Source: an uncultured Lachnospiraceae bacterium
Lineage (GTDB): Bacteria > Bacillota_A > Clostridia > Lachnospirales > Lachnospiraceae
Assembly (NCBI GenBank): GCA_902787595.1
Contig: CADAHD010000083.1
Span: 1 to 9,501, forward strand
Length of the DNA: 9,501 nucleotides
Direction of reading: 5' to 3'
The notes below the pieces were generated by a model. That model ran no database searches. It was not told where the DNA came from and was given only the letters and a program-made list of their open reading frames with translations. The position numbers were made by a program, and so were the translations under genes. Each line of letters opens with the position of its first letter. Position 1 is the stretch's first letter. Shown piece after piece: positions 1 to 7,737 of the stretch.

Positions 1-50
1 GCAGTATTTCATTGAAGAATGAGCGGGGATTCTGAAAGGAGACTCACTTA

Positions 51-2555
51 ATGGCTGACCTTAAGAATGTGCATTATGATGCTTTTATAAGTTACAGACA
101 CGCTGATCTTGATAATTTTGTGGCGGGCCATCTCCACCGCAAGCTGGAAAACTTCAGGCTGCCCAGATCCGTACATGATAAGGTGGATGGCGGAAAGACC
201 AGGATAGAGCGTGTTTTTCGTGATGTTGATGAACTTCCGCTTTCGGAGGATCTTACAGAGCCCATCAAACAGGCTCTGGATAATTCTGACTATCTGATAA
301 CTATCTGTACTCCCAGATATCCCGAGTCGAGCTGGTGTATGAAAGAAATAGAGCTCTTTCTGCAAAACCACGACAGGAAGCATATCCTGGTTGTGCTGGC
401 TGAGGACGAACCGGAGAATTCATTCCCTGAGATACTTACATATGAGGAGATAGTCGGAGAGGACGAAGCAGGAAATGAAGTAAAAGTGCGCCGTGAGATA
501 GAGCCGCTGGCAGCGGATACCCGTGGAAAAGACCGCAAAGAAATCCTAAAGGCTATGGACAATGCTGTTATACAGCTTTGTGCAGCGATGTTTGGGCTGA
601 CTTATGATGAGCTTAAGCAAAGGCATCGTGAGCAGATCATGCGCCGCAGGGTTACATGGACGGGCACGGTGGGCGCAGTAGTTATGCTGGTGGCTGTTTT
701 TGCCATATTTGCGCTTATCCAGATAAGCAAACTCAACAAGCTGATATCGACTCAGTACAAGGAGCTGGAAGATAAGTATGCAGGCACCATGGCAGATACA
801 GCTGTTAAGATAGCCGATGACGGGCGCATAAAGGATGCGATCTATGCGCTCAGGGATGTGCTGCCCGATCATCCCGATAAGGGATACAACGCCGAGGCTC
901 TGGCAAAACTGTATTCATACATGAATATCTATGCCGAAGGTGAAAAGCGTACTGCGGTGGAGTGTTATGATCTGGATAATACGGTATGGTCTTTCCAGCT
1001 GTCCGCCAACGGTAAATATCTGCTCACAAATGACTTCAGGCGTATAGTGATATTTGAGCTGAAGAGCGGAAAAAAAGTGCTTGACCTCTCTTCACCGGAT
1101 GACGAGGGAATGTCGGATTTTAAGGCGGCATTTTGCGGAGAGGACGGATATCTTCTGAATGACAATACCGGCCTGTATTATGGCAGGCTTGATTCGGATT
1201 ACAAAAAAAAGCTGTTTGATCAGGCGGATTACTACAAATATGAGCAGGCGCCGGACGGATCCATGACCCTTATCGGTCACAGCGGAAAGGGGATCTCCGA
1301 ACTTATAGCTGTTGACGGTGACGGTAATATAGTATATAAGCTGGATCTGAAACCCTATTATTCCGGCGATCAGGAAGCAAGCATCGAAATCGATTTTTTC
1401 GGTGAGCGGATGGTTATATCTGTTTATGGCTTGGATCAGTATGCTGTAATAGTAGCCAATAAAAGCGACGGCCGCGAGATCCTGCATTTTGACGGGAAAG
1501 ATCAGGAAAGCCTTATGTCTGTTTCCAACTGCATAAAAAACAATATGCTTTATATGGCTGTGACGAGCTACAGGGGCGAAGGCGATGACCAGATATGCAG
1601 CATATCTGCTTATAAGCTCTCCAATGGACAGCTGTTTTGGAATACCGAGGTAAATAATCTTAATATCGACGGACTTTATATAGCCGGTGATACCCTTTAT
1701 GCAAAGGGGGTAAACAATCTGGCACTTCTGGATCTGTCAGACGGTGAGCTTAAGGGTATAAGTCTTATAGGGGATATGGCTGTTGAGGCCTGGGTTGAAG
1801 ATGATAAATTCTACTATATGACGGGTGGCTGCAGCGTTCATTCTTTCGGAGAATATGGCGAAAATGTGGTAACAGACGATTTCTTCCAGGATACGCCTAA
1901 CGGAAATGCGTCGGTTGCGTTATATTCAAACGGCGACATGTATATGGCGGATTTCAGTGAAAATTATCTGGTTAAATACAGCAAGGTTATCGCGCCGGGG
2001 GCGGAGCTGATCCGGCCCAAAGGTGAAGAAGCGGATTATTATTTTGAACTTCTCGAAAATCAGCATTATCATGAAGCTCAAGCTGATGAGTTTATGGAAC
2101 AGATAGCTGATTTTGATGTGAGGCATCTGGAGGATTCATTTTATTCGGAAGACGGCAGGTATGTGGTGGCAAAGATGACAAACGGTGTAGTAATGATCTA
2201 TGATGCGCAGAGCCGCGAAGAGATCGCTTCCTACGAGCTTGATGATGTGCTGTTTATGTCGCTCTGGCGGTCGGAGAATACAGGGGGGTATATTCTTTCG
2301 GGCAGTTCACATTCCTATGTGCTGGATGAAAACTTTAATATAATAAGCGAATTGGGGCTGATCATTCGCGAGGAGCCGGGATACTTCTATGTTTACCGCA
2401 TTCTTATGCTCAGTGATTCCTGTATAGTCAAGATCCCTTATGTGGACTATGAAGAGCTGATCAGGAGAACGGACGAATACCTGGGCGATTATGAACCGGC
2501 GGATGTGGTCCTGGTAAAATATAACATGAGAGAAAAGAAAAAGAACGAAAAGTAA
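51..2555 (+). CDS. Membrane-anchored TIR-domain protein with C-terminal beta-propeller-like region
   Basis: Seen: residues 8-150 form a TIR domain. Box 1 is YDAFISYRH (9-17), the BB-loop region is RDVDELPLSEDL (57-68), and helix alpha-C carries SSWCMKEIE (93-101). E99 in the WCxxE motif is in the position of the catalytic glutamate of TIR NADases. A conserved-looking EPLAADTRGKD stretch follows (151-161). A basic segment (about 189-200) precedes one hydrophobic helix at about 201-225, then a short coiled coil (226-243) and a helical, TPR-like stretch (244-295). From about 300 to 790 come repeated beta-strand units such as LSANGKYLL...IVIFELKSGKKVLDL and YSEDGRYVVA...VVMIYDAQSREEIASYEL, resembling WD40 or PQQ-type propeller blades. 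The C-terminus is lysine-rich. Known: bacterial TIR domains often cleave NAD+ or make cyclic ADP-ribose-type signals, many in phage defence. Inferred: the TIR is cytoplasmic and the propeller outside, by the positive-inside rule. The start at 51 has AAGGAG (36-41) nine bases upstream and directly precedes the TIR fold. The TIR call is firm; the physiological role is unknown. Confidence 0.9.
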   Translation: MADLKNVHYDAFISYRHADLDNFVAGHLHRKLENFRLPRSVHDKVDGGKTRIERVFRDVDELPLSEDLTEPIKQALDNSDYLITICTPRYPESSWCMKEIELFLQNHDRKHILVVLAEDEPENSFPEILTYEEIVGEDEAGNEVKVRREIEPLAADTRGKDRKEILKAMDNAVIQLCAAMFGLTYDELKQRHREQIMRRRVTWTGTVGAVVMLVAVFAIFALIQISKLNKLISTQYKELEDKYAGTMADTAVKIADDGRIKDAIYALRDVLPDHPDKGYNAEALAKLYSYMNIYAEGEKRTAVECYDLDNTVWSFQLSANGKYLLTNDFRRIVIFELKSGKKVLDLSSPDDEGMSDFKAAFCGEDGYLLNDNTGLYYGRLDSDYKKKLFDQADYYKYEQAPDGSMTLIGHSGKGISELIAVDGDGNIVYKLDLKPYYSGDQEASIEIDFFGERMVISVYGLDQYAVIVANKSDGREILHFDGKDQESLMSVSNCIKNNMLYMAVTSYRGEGDDQICSISAYKLSNGQLFWNTEVNNLNIDGLYIAGDTLYAKGVNNLALLDLSDGELKGISLIGDMAVEAWVEDDKFYYMTGGCSVHSFGEYGENVVTDDFFQDTPNGNASVALYSNGDMYMADFSENYLVKYSKVIAPGAELIRPKGEEADYYFELLENQHYHEAQADEFMEQIADFDVRHLEDSFYSEDGRYVVAKMTNGVVMIYDAQSREEIASYELDDVLFMSLWRSENTGGYILSGSSHSYVLDENFNIISELGLIIREEPGYFYVYRILMLSDSCIVKIPYVDYEELIRRTDEYLGDYEPADVVLVKYNMREKKKNEK

Positions 2556-2570
2556 AGACCTGGGATCAGT

Positions 2571-4214
2571 ATGAAAAATATTTATAAAAAGGTGCTCGCA
2601 GCAGCACTGGCATTTATGCTGGGCGGATGCGCGGGAACGAAGGATAAAGCGCCGGATGTTTATGAAGCGCCGGAGACAGAGACAGCGTCGGAGGAAGGTA
2701 CTGCAGCCGCAGATGTTTCGAAAACGGAGCCTCAGCTTAAGAAGGAAACGATTACCGATGAAGCGGATGCAGATAAAAACGCTGACAGCGCTGTAACCGA
2801 AAGAAGTGAGGATAAGCCCGGCGCAGATAAAGCAGAGCCGGACGAAGATTATGAGTTAAAAGAGATCAATATAGTTGTCGATGCCGGCTTTTCTTTCGGG
2901 AACGAAAAAAAGACGGAGGACTTTGCTGCAGCCTGGGAAGAAGCGGTGGCAGAAAAGACCGGCCGGGAGATATTGATAAATATAAATGTGCCCGATAAGA
3001 ATACTTATGTTGAAGAAGTGGCGAGGCTGCTGGATTCCGGCAGACCCGGAGATGAGGGATATCCAGATGCGGTGGTCATGAGCAGATCACAGTATTATGC
3101 ATACAGGCAGGCGGGGTATCTCTGGGATATGTCAAAAGCCTATGATAATGCGGCTTTCAAAAGCAGACTGCTCGATAATGATGTGAATATACAGGACCGG
3201 GATGAAAACGGCAGACAGTATGGTTTTATGCCTGTGTACGGGAACGGCTGCATCACATATGTAAAAGCTTCGTGGTTTGCGCTTTATGCAAAGAATACAG
3301 ACGGAATAGACAGCATAGAAGATATAGATACTTTTGATAAGTACATGGATATGCTGGGATACTTCAGTGAAGGCCGCAATTCCGGCGTTATAGCCGCGGG
3401 CTTTTTGAATGATGAAGAACCCTATATAGACACGCTGCCCGAATTTTGGCAGGATGCATACCCGGCTTTCTATCTGAAAGACGGAGTATGGACTGACGGT
3501 TTTACACAGCAGGCTGCCATAGATGCGCTTGACCGTATAGCAGCGGCGTATAAAGACGGTATCATAGACAAGGATACGCAGGAAGCCGACAGCAAGGCGG
3601 CCAGGGAAAAATTTTTTAATGTAAATCCTTCGATATCAGGGATGGCATTTACCTATTGGGCCGGTGAATGGGCGCGCACGCTGACTGACTGTATGGCTAA
3701 ATTCGGAGTGGATGATGAGCTGGAAGATGAGCGGCTGCTGATGCTCCCGCCCATTAAAGAGATAGAGGAAGGGCATGGCGGATATCTGAGACGGGAGGCT
3801 CCCGTGTGGGTGATAATCGATGACGGGGACAACAGCAGCGCAAGGGAAAAGGCTGTGTTTGAAGCGTTGTTTGAGACCATGCTCGATGGAGAAGACATAC
3901 AGAAGCTGTGGATGAAGAGCGCAAAAAATGTTCATTGGGATAATGTGATAGCGCCCTTTGAGGAAGATGAGGAAAAAAGGGATCTCCTGGCGGAGAAAAG
4001 CAGAGACTTTTTTCTTGAAAACAGCGCGGAGGCGCCGGTCACCGCTGCGCTTGATATGAAGGACGCGGATGTAAAAAAACTTGTAAACGGCCGAAACAGG
4101 CTGATAGCTGATGTGACAGCCGGCAAAAAAAGCGGAGAAGAAGCTGTAGCAGAGTATATAAAGCTGTATGGTGAGATCTCGGATGCTATTCTGGAAGAAT
4201 TGAATACGCCCTGA
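2571..4214 (+). CDS. Lipoprotein, extracellular solute-binding-protein-like
   Basis: Seen: a lipoprotein signal peptide (basic MKNIYKK, a hydrophobic core, then lipobox LGGC with Cys at residue 20). A low-complexity linker rich in Glu, Asp, Lys, Ala and Thr spans about 21-94. A globular body starts near residue 96 (INIVVDAGFSFG). It has features of the bacterial family 1 solute-binding fold: a DAVVMSRSQYYAYRQAGYLWDMS segment, then a QYGFMPVYGNGCITYVKASWF segment like the strand-turn-strand where sugar-binding proteins list 'YGLP...YYNKD', and a helical C-terminus. At 547 residues it is in the upper range for such proteins. Known: these lipoproteins usually feed ABC importers or act as sensors. 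There is no permease or ATPase gene in the window. The gene starts 15 bases after the TIR gene stop with only a weak GGGAT ribosome-binding sequence, so translational coupling is likely. The ligand cannot be told. It is probably anchored on the outer face of the membrane, beside the predicted TIR-protein propeller. Confidence 0.78.
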   Translation: MKNIYKKVLAAALAFMLGGCAGTKDKAPDVYEAPETETASEEGTAAADVSKTEPQLKKETITDEADADKNADSAVTERSEDKPGADKAEPDEDYELKEINIVVDAGFSFGNEKKTEDFAAAWEEAVAEKTGREILININVPDKNTYVEEVARLLDSGRPGDEGYPDAVVMSRSQYYAYRQAGYLWDMSKAYDNAAFKSRLLDNDVNIQDRDENGRQYGFMPVYGNGCITYVKASWFALYAKNTDGIDSIEDIDTFDKYMDMLGYFSEGRNSGVIAAGFLNDEEPYIDTLPEFWQDAYPAFYLKDGVWTDGFTQQAAIDALDRIAAAYKDGIIDKDTQEADSKAAREKFFNVNPSISGMAFTYWAGEWARTLTDCMAKFGVDDELEDERLLMLPPIKEIEEGHGGYLRREAPVWVIIDDGDNSSAREKAVFEALFETMLDGEDIQKLWMKSAKNVHWDNVIAPFEEDEEKRDLLAEKSRDFFLENSAEAPVTAALDMKDADVKKLVNGRNRLIADVTAGKKSGEEAVAEYIKLYGEISDAILEELNTP

Positions 4215-4229
4215 GGGCGGATAAATAAC

Positions 4230-4235
4230 AGGAGG
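4230..4235 (+). promoter_or_regulatory. Strong ribosome-binding site of the WYL regulator
   Basis: A perfect AGGAGG stands seven bases before the ATG at 4243 and fixes that start. It is much stronger than the ribosome-binding sites of the lipoprotein gene and of feoB, so the regulator may be translated well whatever the efficiency of its neighbours. Confidence 0.8.
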
Positions 4236-4242
4236 TTTTGAT

Positions 4243-5232
4243 ATGCCAAAAGGAAGCGGACAGAAACTGAAACTCTATTACCTGAGCCGTATTCTGATCG
4301 AAAAGACCGATGATGAAAACAGCCTTTCAATGGCTGATATAATCAGCGAGCTGGAGGAATACGGAGTAACAGCGGATCGCAAGAGTCTTTATGATGATCT
4401 GCAGGCGCTGGAAGTAATGGGATATGAGATAATAGGTGAAAAGGTAGGTCACGGCTATTATTATCACATCGGCAGAAAACAGTTTGAACTGGCTGAGTTA
4501 AAGCTTTTGGTGGATGCGATCCAGTCGTCCAAATTCATCACTGAAAAGAAATCAAATGAGCTGATCAAAAAGCTTACCGGCTTTGTGAGTGAATATGAGG
4601 CGCAGCAGCTTAAGAGACAGGTTATGGTCCAGGGCCGCATCAAGACCATGAACGAGAGCATTTATTATATCGTGGACGAGATACATAAAGCCATAGCGAA
4701 TAACCGCAAGATAAGCTTTAATTATATGAAATGGAATGCCGACAAGGAGATGGTGCCCCGTAAGGACAAGCGCTATGAGGCCAGTCCCTGGGCTCTTAAC
4801 TGGGATGATGAGAATTATTATCTTATCGCTTATGATGAGGAAATGGACTGCATAAAGCATTACCGTGTGGATAAGATGAGGGATATAGAGATATCGGAGG
4901 AAAAGAGAAGGGGCCGCGATATCTTCAGGGAATTTGATCCGGCTAAATACAGCCGCATGAACTTCGGTATGTTTGGCGGTACCGCAGTACGGGTCAAACT
5001 TCAGTTTAAGGAAGAACTGGTGGGCGTCATGCTGGACCGTTTTGGGAAAGATATACCCATAAGCAGGATAAAACAAAGCGGATGGCTGGAGACCAATGTT
5101 GAGGTGGCGCTGAGCGATCAGTTTTATGGCTGGCTCTTTGCATTGGGGACAGGCGTAAAGCTCGTTGGCCCCAAGTCTGTTGTTACGCAGTTTGGCAAAG
5201 AACTGGACGAGATAAAGAAGCTGTATAAGTAA
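4243..5232 (+). CDS. HTH and WYL-domain transcriptional regulator
   Basis: Seen: the N-terminal 80 residues are a winged helix-turn-helix with likely recognition helix TADRKSLYDDLQAL (43-56) and a wing at about 62-78 (IIGEKVGHGYYYHI). A helical linker follows (81-140). A WYL domain (about 143-230) contains SPWALNWDDENYYLIAYDEE, where the family's W-Y-L signature reads Y192-Y193-L194, then a KHYRVDKM strand. A C-terminal WCX-type segment (about 247-328) has VRVKLQFKEELVGVMLDRFG and GWLFALGTGVKLVGP. Length is typical of single-WYL regulators. Known: WYL proteins sense nucleotides, nucleic acids or other ligands, and several repress phage-defence loci (BrxR and CapW type). A perfect AGGAGG lies seven bases before the ATG. 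The gene follows the lipoprotein gene by 28 bases and precedes feoB by 26. Inferred: it may control the TIR and lipoprotein genes, the feo gene or both. No operator was identified. Confidence 0.9.
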   Translation: MPKGSGQKLKLYYLSRILIEKTDDENSLSMADIISELEEYGVTADRKSLYDDLQALEVMGYEIIGEKVGHGYYYHIGRKQFELAELKLLVDAIQSSKFITEKKSNELIKKLTGFVSEYEAQQLKRQVMVQGRIKTMNESIYYIVDEIHKAIANNRKISFNYMKWNADKEMVPRKDKRYEASPWALNWDDENYYLIAYDEEMDCIKHYRVDKMRDIEISEEKRRGRDIFREFDPAKYSRMNFGMFGGTAVRVKLQFKEELVGVMLDRFGKDIPISRIKQSGWLETNVEVALSDQFYGWLFALGTGVKLVGPKSVVTQFGKELDEIKKLYK

Positions 5233-5258
5233 AGATCTTACAGAAAGCCGGAAAAAAG

Positions 5259-7601
5259 ATGACGTTAAAGGATCTGGAAATAGGGAAAAGCGGTATCATA
5301 GAGGCTGTCGCGGGGGAAGGCGCCCTGCGACAGCACTTTCTTGATATGGGAGTTATACCCGGGGCAGAGGTGAGAGTGATCAAGTTTGCGCCGCTGGGGG
5401 ATCCCATGGAGATCCGCATACACGGTTATGAGCTGACACTCAGACTGGCCGATGCGGATAAGATAGATATAAAACCCGTAGAGACCAAAGCAGAGGAGAA
5501 AAAGCCCAGGAGAGCGGAAAATATCACGCCGCATCCCGGACTGGGTGAGGAAGGTAAATTCCATCCGAAGGGCAGCGGAGATCCCCTGCCGGACGGTGAG
5601 CTCCTGAGCTTTGCGCTGGTAGGAAACCAGAACTGCGGAAAGACTACGCTCTTTAACCAGCTGACAGGCGCCAACCAGCATGTGGGAAATTTCCCGGGAG
5701 TGACCGTTGATAAAAAAGACGGGGCCATAAGAGATCATAAAGATACGCTGGTTACCGACCTGCCGGGAATATATTCGATGTCGCCCTATACGGCCGAAGA
5801 ACTGGTATCAAGGAATTTTGTCCTGGACGAAAAGCCGCGGGCTGTCATCAATATCGTCGATGCCACAAATATCGAGCGCAATCTGTATCTGACCATGCAG
5901 CTTCTGGAGATGGACATACCCGTGGTAGTGGCTCTTAACATGATGGATGAACTCACGGGCAACGGAGGCTCGATCGATGTAAACCGCATGGAGAAGCTGC
6001 TGGGGACTCCCGTGGTGCCTATATCTGCGGCAAAGCGGGAAGGCCTTGATGAGCTGGTGGCTCATGCACTGCATATTGCAAAGTATCAGGAAAAGCCGCT
6101 GGAACAGGATTTCTGCAGCCATGATGATAACGGCGGCGCGGTGCATCGCTGCCTTCATGCGGTAGAACACCTGATAGAGGATCATGCAAAGGATCATGGC
6201 GTGCCCTTAAGGTTTGCGGCGTCGAAACTGATAGAAGGCGATGAACATATATTAAAGCGTCTGGAACTGGATGAGAATGAAAAGGAAACGCTGGAGCATA
6301 TAGTGCTTCAGATGGAGAAGGAACGAGGCTTAGACCGCAGCGCCGCTATTGCGGATATGCGTTTCTGCTTTATAGCAAAGGTGGCGCGGGAGTGCGTGAT
6401 CAAGCCAAGGGAAAGCAGGGAACATATACGCAGCCGCAGGATAGATAAAGTCCTGACCGGCACCTTTACTGCCATTCCGCTGTTCATCGGTATAATGGCT
6501 CTGGTATTCTTCCTTACCTTTAATGTGATAGGAGCCTTTTTGCAGGGGCTTTTGGAGCTGGGGATAGAAAAGCTTACTGTCCTGGCTGATGAAGCCATGA
6601 CTGCCGCAAATGTAAATGAAGTGTTTCACAGGCTTATCACGGAAGGCATCTTTGAAGGCGTGGGAAGCGTGCTGAGTTTTGTGCCGATAGTGGTAACGAT
6701 GTTCTTTTTCCTCTCACTTCTCGAAGACAGCGGATATATCGCCCGCGTGGCTTTCTTTATGGATAAGATCTTCCGAAGGCTGGGGCTTTCGGGGCGCAGC
6801 ATCGTGCCCATGCTGCTGGGATTTGGCTGCACTGTTCCTGCGGTCATGTCAACCAGGACCCTTCCCAGTGAGAGGGACAGAAAGATGACCATATTGCTGA
6901 CGCCCTTTATGAGCTGTACGGCCAAGCTTCCTATTTATGCGTTCTTTGTGGATGCATTCTTTCCCAGATACAAGGCGCTGGTGATGGTTGGGCTGTATGT
7001 GCTGGGGATATTGGTCAGCATTCTGGTGGCTCATATCTATAAAAAGACCCTGTTTAAGGGGGAGGCAGTGCCTTTTGTAATGGAGCTGCCCAATTACCGT
7101 ATGCCCGGTGGCAGGAGCGTAATGCTTCTGATGTGGGAAAAGACGAAGGACTTCATACAGCGTGCCTTCAGTGTGATACTGCTTGCGTCGGTGCTGGTGT
7201 GGTTTCTTAAGAGTTTTGATACAGGCATGCATCTGGCGGCTGATTCCCATGACAGCATACTGGCTGCCCTGTCGGGATTGCTGGTGCCGTTGTTTGGACC
7301 CGTGGGTCTGGGAGACTGGCGCATAGTTACCGCGCTGATCAGCGGATTTATCGCAAAGGAGAGCGTGGTATCGGTACTGGGCGTGCTCTTTGGAACAGAA
7401 GGCGGAGCGGCGGCGGTAATGAGCGCGGCATCGGCTCTTTCGCTTCTGGTATTCTGCCTGCTGTATACGCCCTGCGTGGCGGCAGTGGCTGCCATCAGGC
7501 GTGAGCTGGGGCACAAGTGGGCGGTGTTTGTGGTAGTATGGCAATGCGCTGTTGCATGGCTGGCAGCGCTGGCTGTAAAGCTGATCTTTAGCTTTTTATA
7601 A
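5259..7601 (+). CDS. feoB: Ferrous iron transporter, FeoA-FeoB fusion
   Basis: Takes up Fe2+ across the cytoplasmic membrane, powered or gated by a nucleotide-hydrolysing domain. Seen: residues 1-75 are a FeoA (SH3-like) domain with LDMGVIPG and APLGDP. A charged linker follows (76-115). The G domain has G1 GNQNCGKTT (122-130), G2 threonine T149 in GNFPGVTVD, G3 DLPG (167-170), G4 NMMD (227-230) and G5 SAAK (256-259). A helical regulatory region leads to the membrane part from about residue 398. The membrane part carries the two FeoB Gate signatures, including LLGFGCTVPAVMSTR with C524 and FMSCTAKLPIY with C553, and the protein ends in a hydrophobic C-terminus. The length of 780 fits a complete fused protein. 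FeoA fused to FeoB is known in clostridia and other anaerobes. The gene starts 26 bases after the WYL gene with a weak GGAAAA ribosome-binding sequence. There is no room for a normal promoter with a Fur box in the gap, so expression probably depends on upstream transcription or a promoter inside the WYL gene. Confidence 0.96.
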   Translation: MTLKDLEIGKSGIIEAVAGEGALRQHFLDMGVIPGAEVRVIKFAPLGDPMEIRIHGYELTLRLADADKIDIKPVETKAEEKKPRRAENITPHPGLGEEGKFHPKGSGDPLPDGELLSFALVGNQNCGKTTLFNQLTGANQHVGNFPGVTVDKKDGAIRDHKDTLVTDLPGIYSMSPYTAEELVSRNFVLDEKPRAVINIVDATNIERNLYLTMQLLEMDIPVVVALNMMDELTGNGGSIDVNRMEKLLGTPVVPISAAKREGLDELVAHALHIAKYQEKPLEQDFCSHDDNGGAVHRCLHAVEHLIEDHAKDHGVPLRFAASKLIEGDEHILKRLELDENEKETLEHIVLQMEKERGLDRSAAIADMRFCFIAKVARECVIKPRESREHIRSRRIDKVLTGTFTAIPLFIGIMALVFFLTFNVIGAFLQGLLELGIEKLTVLADEAMTAANVNEVFHRLITEGIFEGVGSVLSFVPIVVTMFFFLSLLEDSGYIARVAFFMDKIFRRLGLSGRSIVPMLLGFGCTVPAVMSTRTLPSERDRKMTILLTPFMSCTAKLPIYAFFVDAFFPRYKALVMVGLYVLGILVSILVAHIYKKTLFKGEAVPFVMELPNYRMPGGRSVMLLMWEKTKDFIQRAFSVILLASVLVWFLKSFDTGMHLAADSHDSILAALSGLLVPLFGPVGLGDWRIVTALISGFIAKESVVSVLGVLFGTEGGAAAVMSAASALSLLVFCLLYTPCVAAVAAIRRELGHKWAVFVVVWQCAVAWLAALAVKLIFSFL

Positions 7602-7603
7602 AA

Positions 7604-7619
7604 AAAACGTAAGCGTTTT
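7604..7619. promoter_or_regulatory. Perfect 6-bp inverted repeat after feoB; weak terminator or operator
   Basis: AAAACG and CGTTTT flank a four-base TAAG spacer, starting three bases after the feoB stop. As RNA it gives a short A/U-rich hairpin with only two G-C pairs, and a pyrimidine-rich ATTTCTCTTTTTTC stretch comes about six bases later. It could be a poor intrinsic terminator for the upstream unit. Alternatively it could be a protein-binding site: bases 7608-7621 (CGTAAGCGTTTTCA) match the CcpA cre consensus TGWAANCGNTNWCA at every defined position except the first. Neither role can be decided from sequence alone. Confidence 0.3.
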
Positions 7620-7633
7620 CATAGATTTCTCTT

Positions 7634-7660
7634 TTTTCATACGGGCGTCTATGATACAAT
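7634..7660 (+). promoter_or_regulatory. Probable extended -10 promoter of corA
   Basis: TGATACAAT (7652-7660) is an extended -10 element: TG, one base, then TACAAT, one mismatch from TATAAT. The best -35 candidate is TTTTCA (7634-7639), four of six matches, at a short 15-base spacing. The extended element could compensate for the poor -35. Transcription would start near 7667 and give a leader of about 70 bases before corA. Arms TCATA (7637-7641) and TATGA (7650-7654) form a short inverted repeat that overlaps the promoter and could be an operator. The rest of the 136-base gap shows no gene or recognisable riboswitch. Confidence 0.45.
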
Positions 7661-7737
7661 AATCCGAAAACAAAAATTGTGCTAAACTGATCAAACACTG
7701 AAGGAACCGTTGCCGTCTGATACAGAAGGGAGGGATC

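Noticed and set aside
2..22. Possible C-terminal end of an upstream gene (QYFIEE then TGA) on the + strand
   Set aside because: Only six codons are visible and another frame is also open to base 33, so coding cannot be supported. The spacing before the TIR gene would fit an operon continuing to the left.
4208..4218. GCCC-TGA-GGGC hairpin around the lipoprotein stop codon, considered as a terminator
   Set aside because: The stem is only four base pairs and no T run follows. It is too weak to end transcription before the WYL gene.
4552..5076. 174-codon open frame on the - strand
   Set aside because: It is antisense to the conserved WYL region; its hydrophobic look follows from the complementary strand of charged codons.
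6849..7544. 231-codon open frame on the - strand, rich in His, Gln and Arg
   Set aside because: It lies wholly antisense to the conserved FeoB membrane region, has biased composition and no recognisable domain.
7661..7737. Leader of corA considered as a magnesium riboswitch
   Set aside because: It is only about 70 bases long with no stable multi-helix structure visible, far shorter than known Mg2+ riboswitches.
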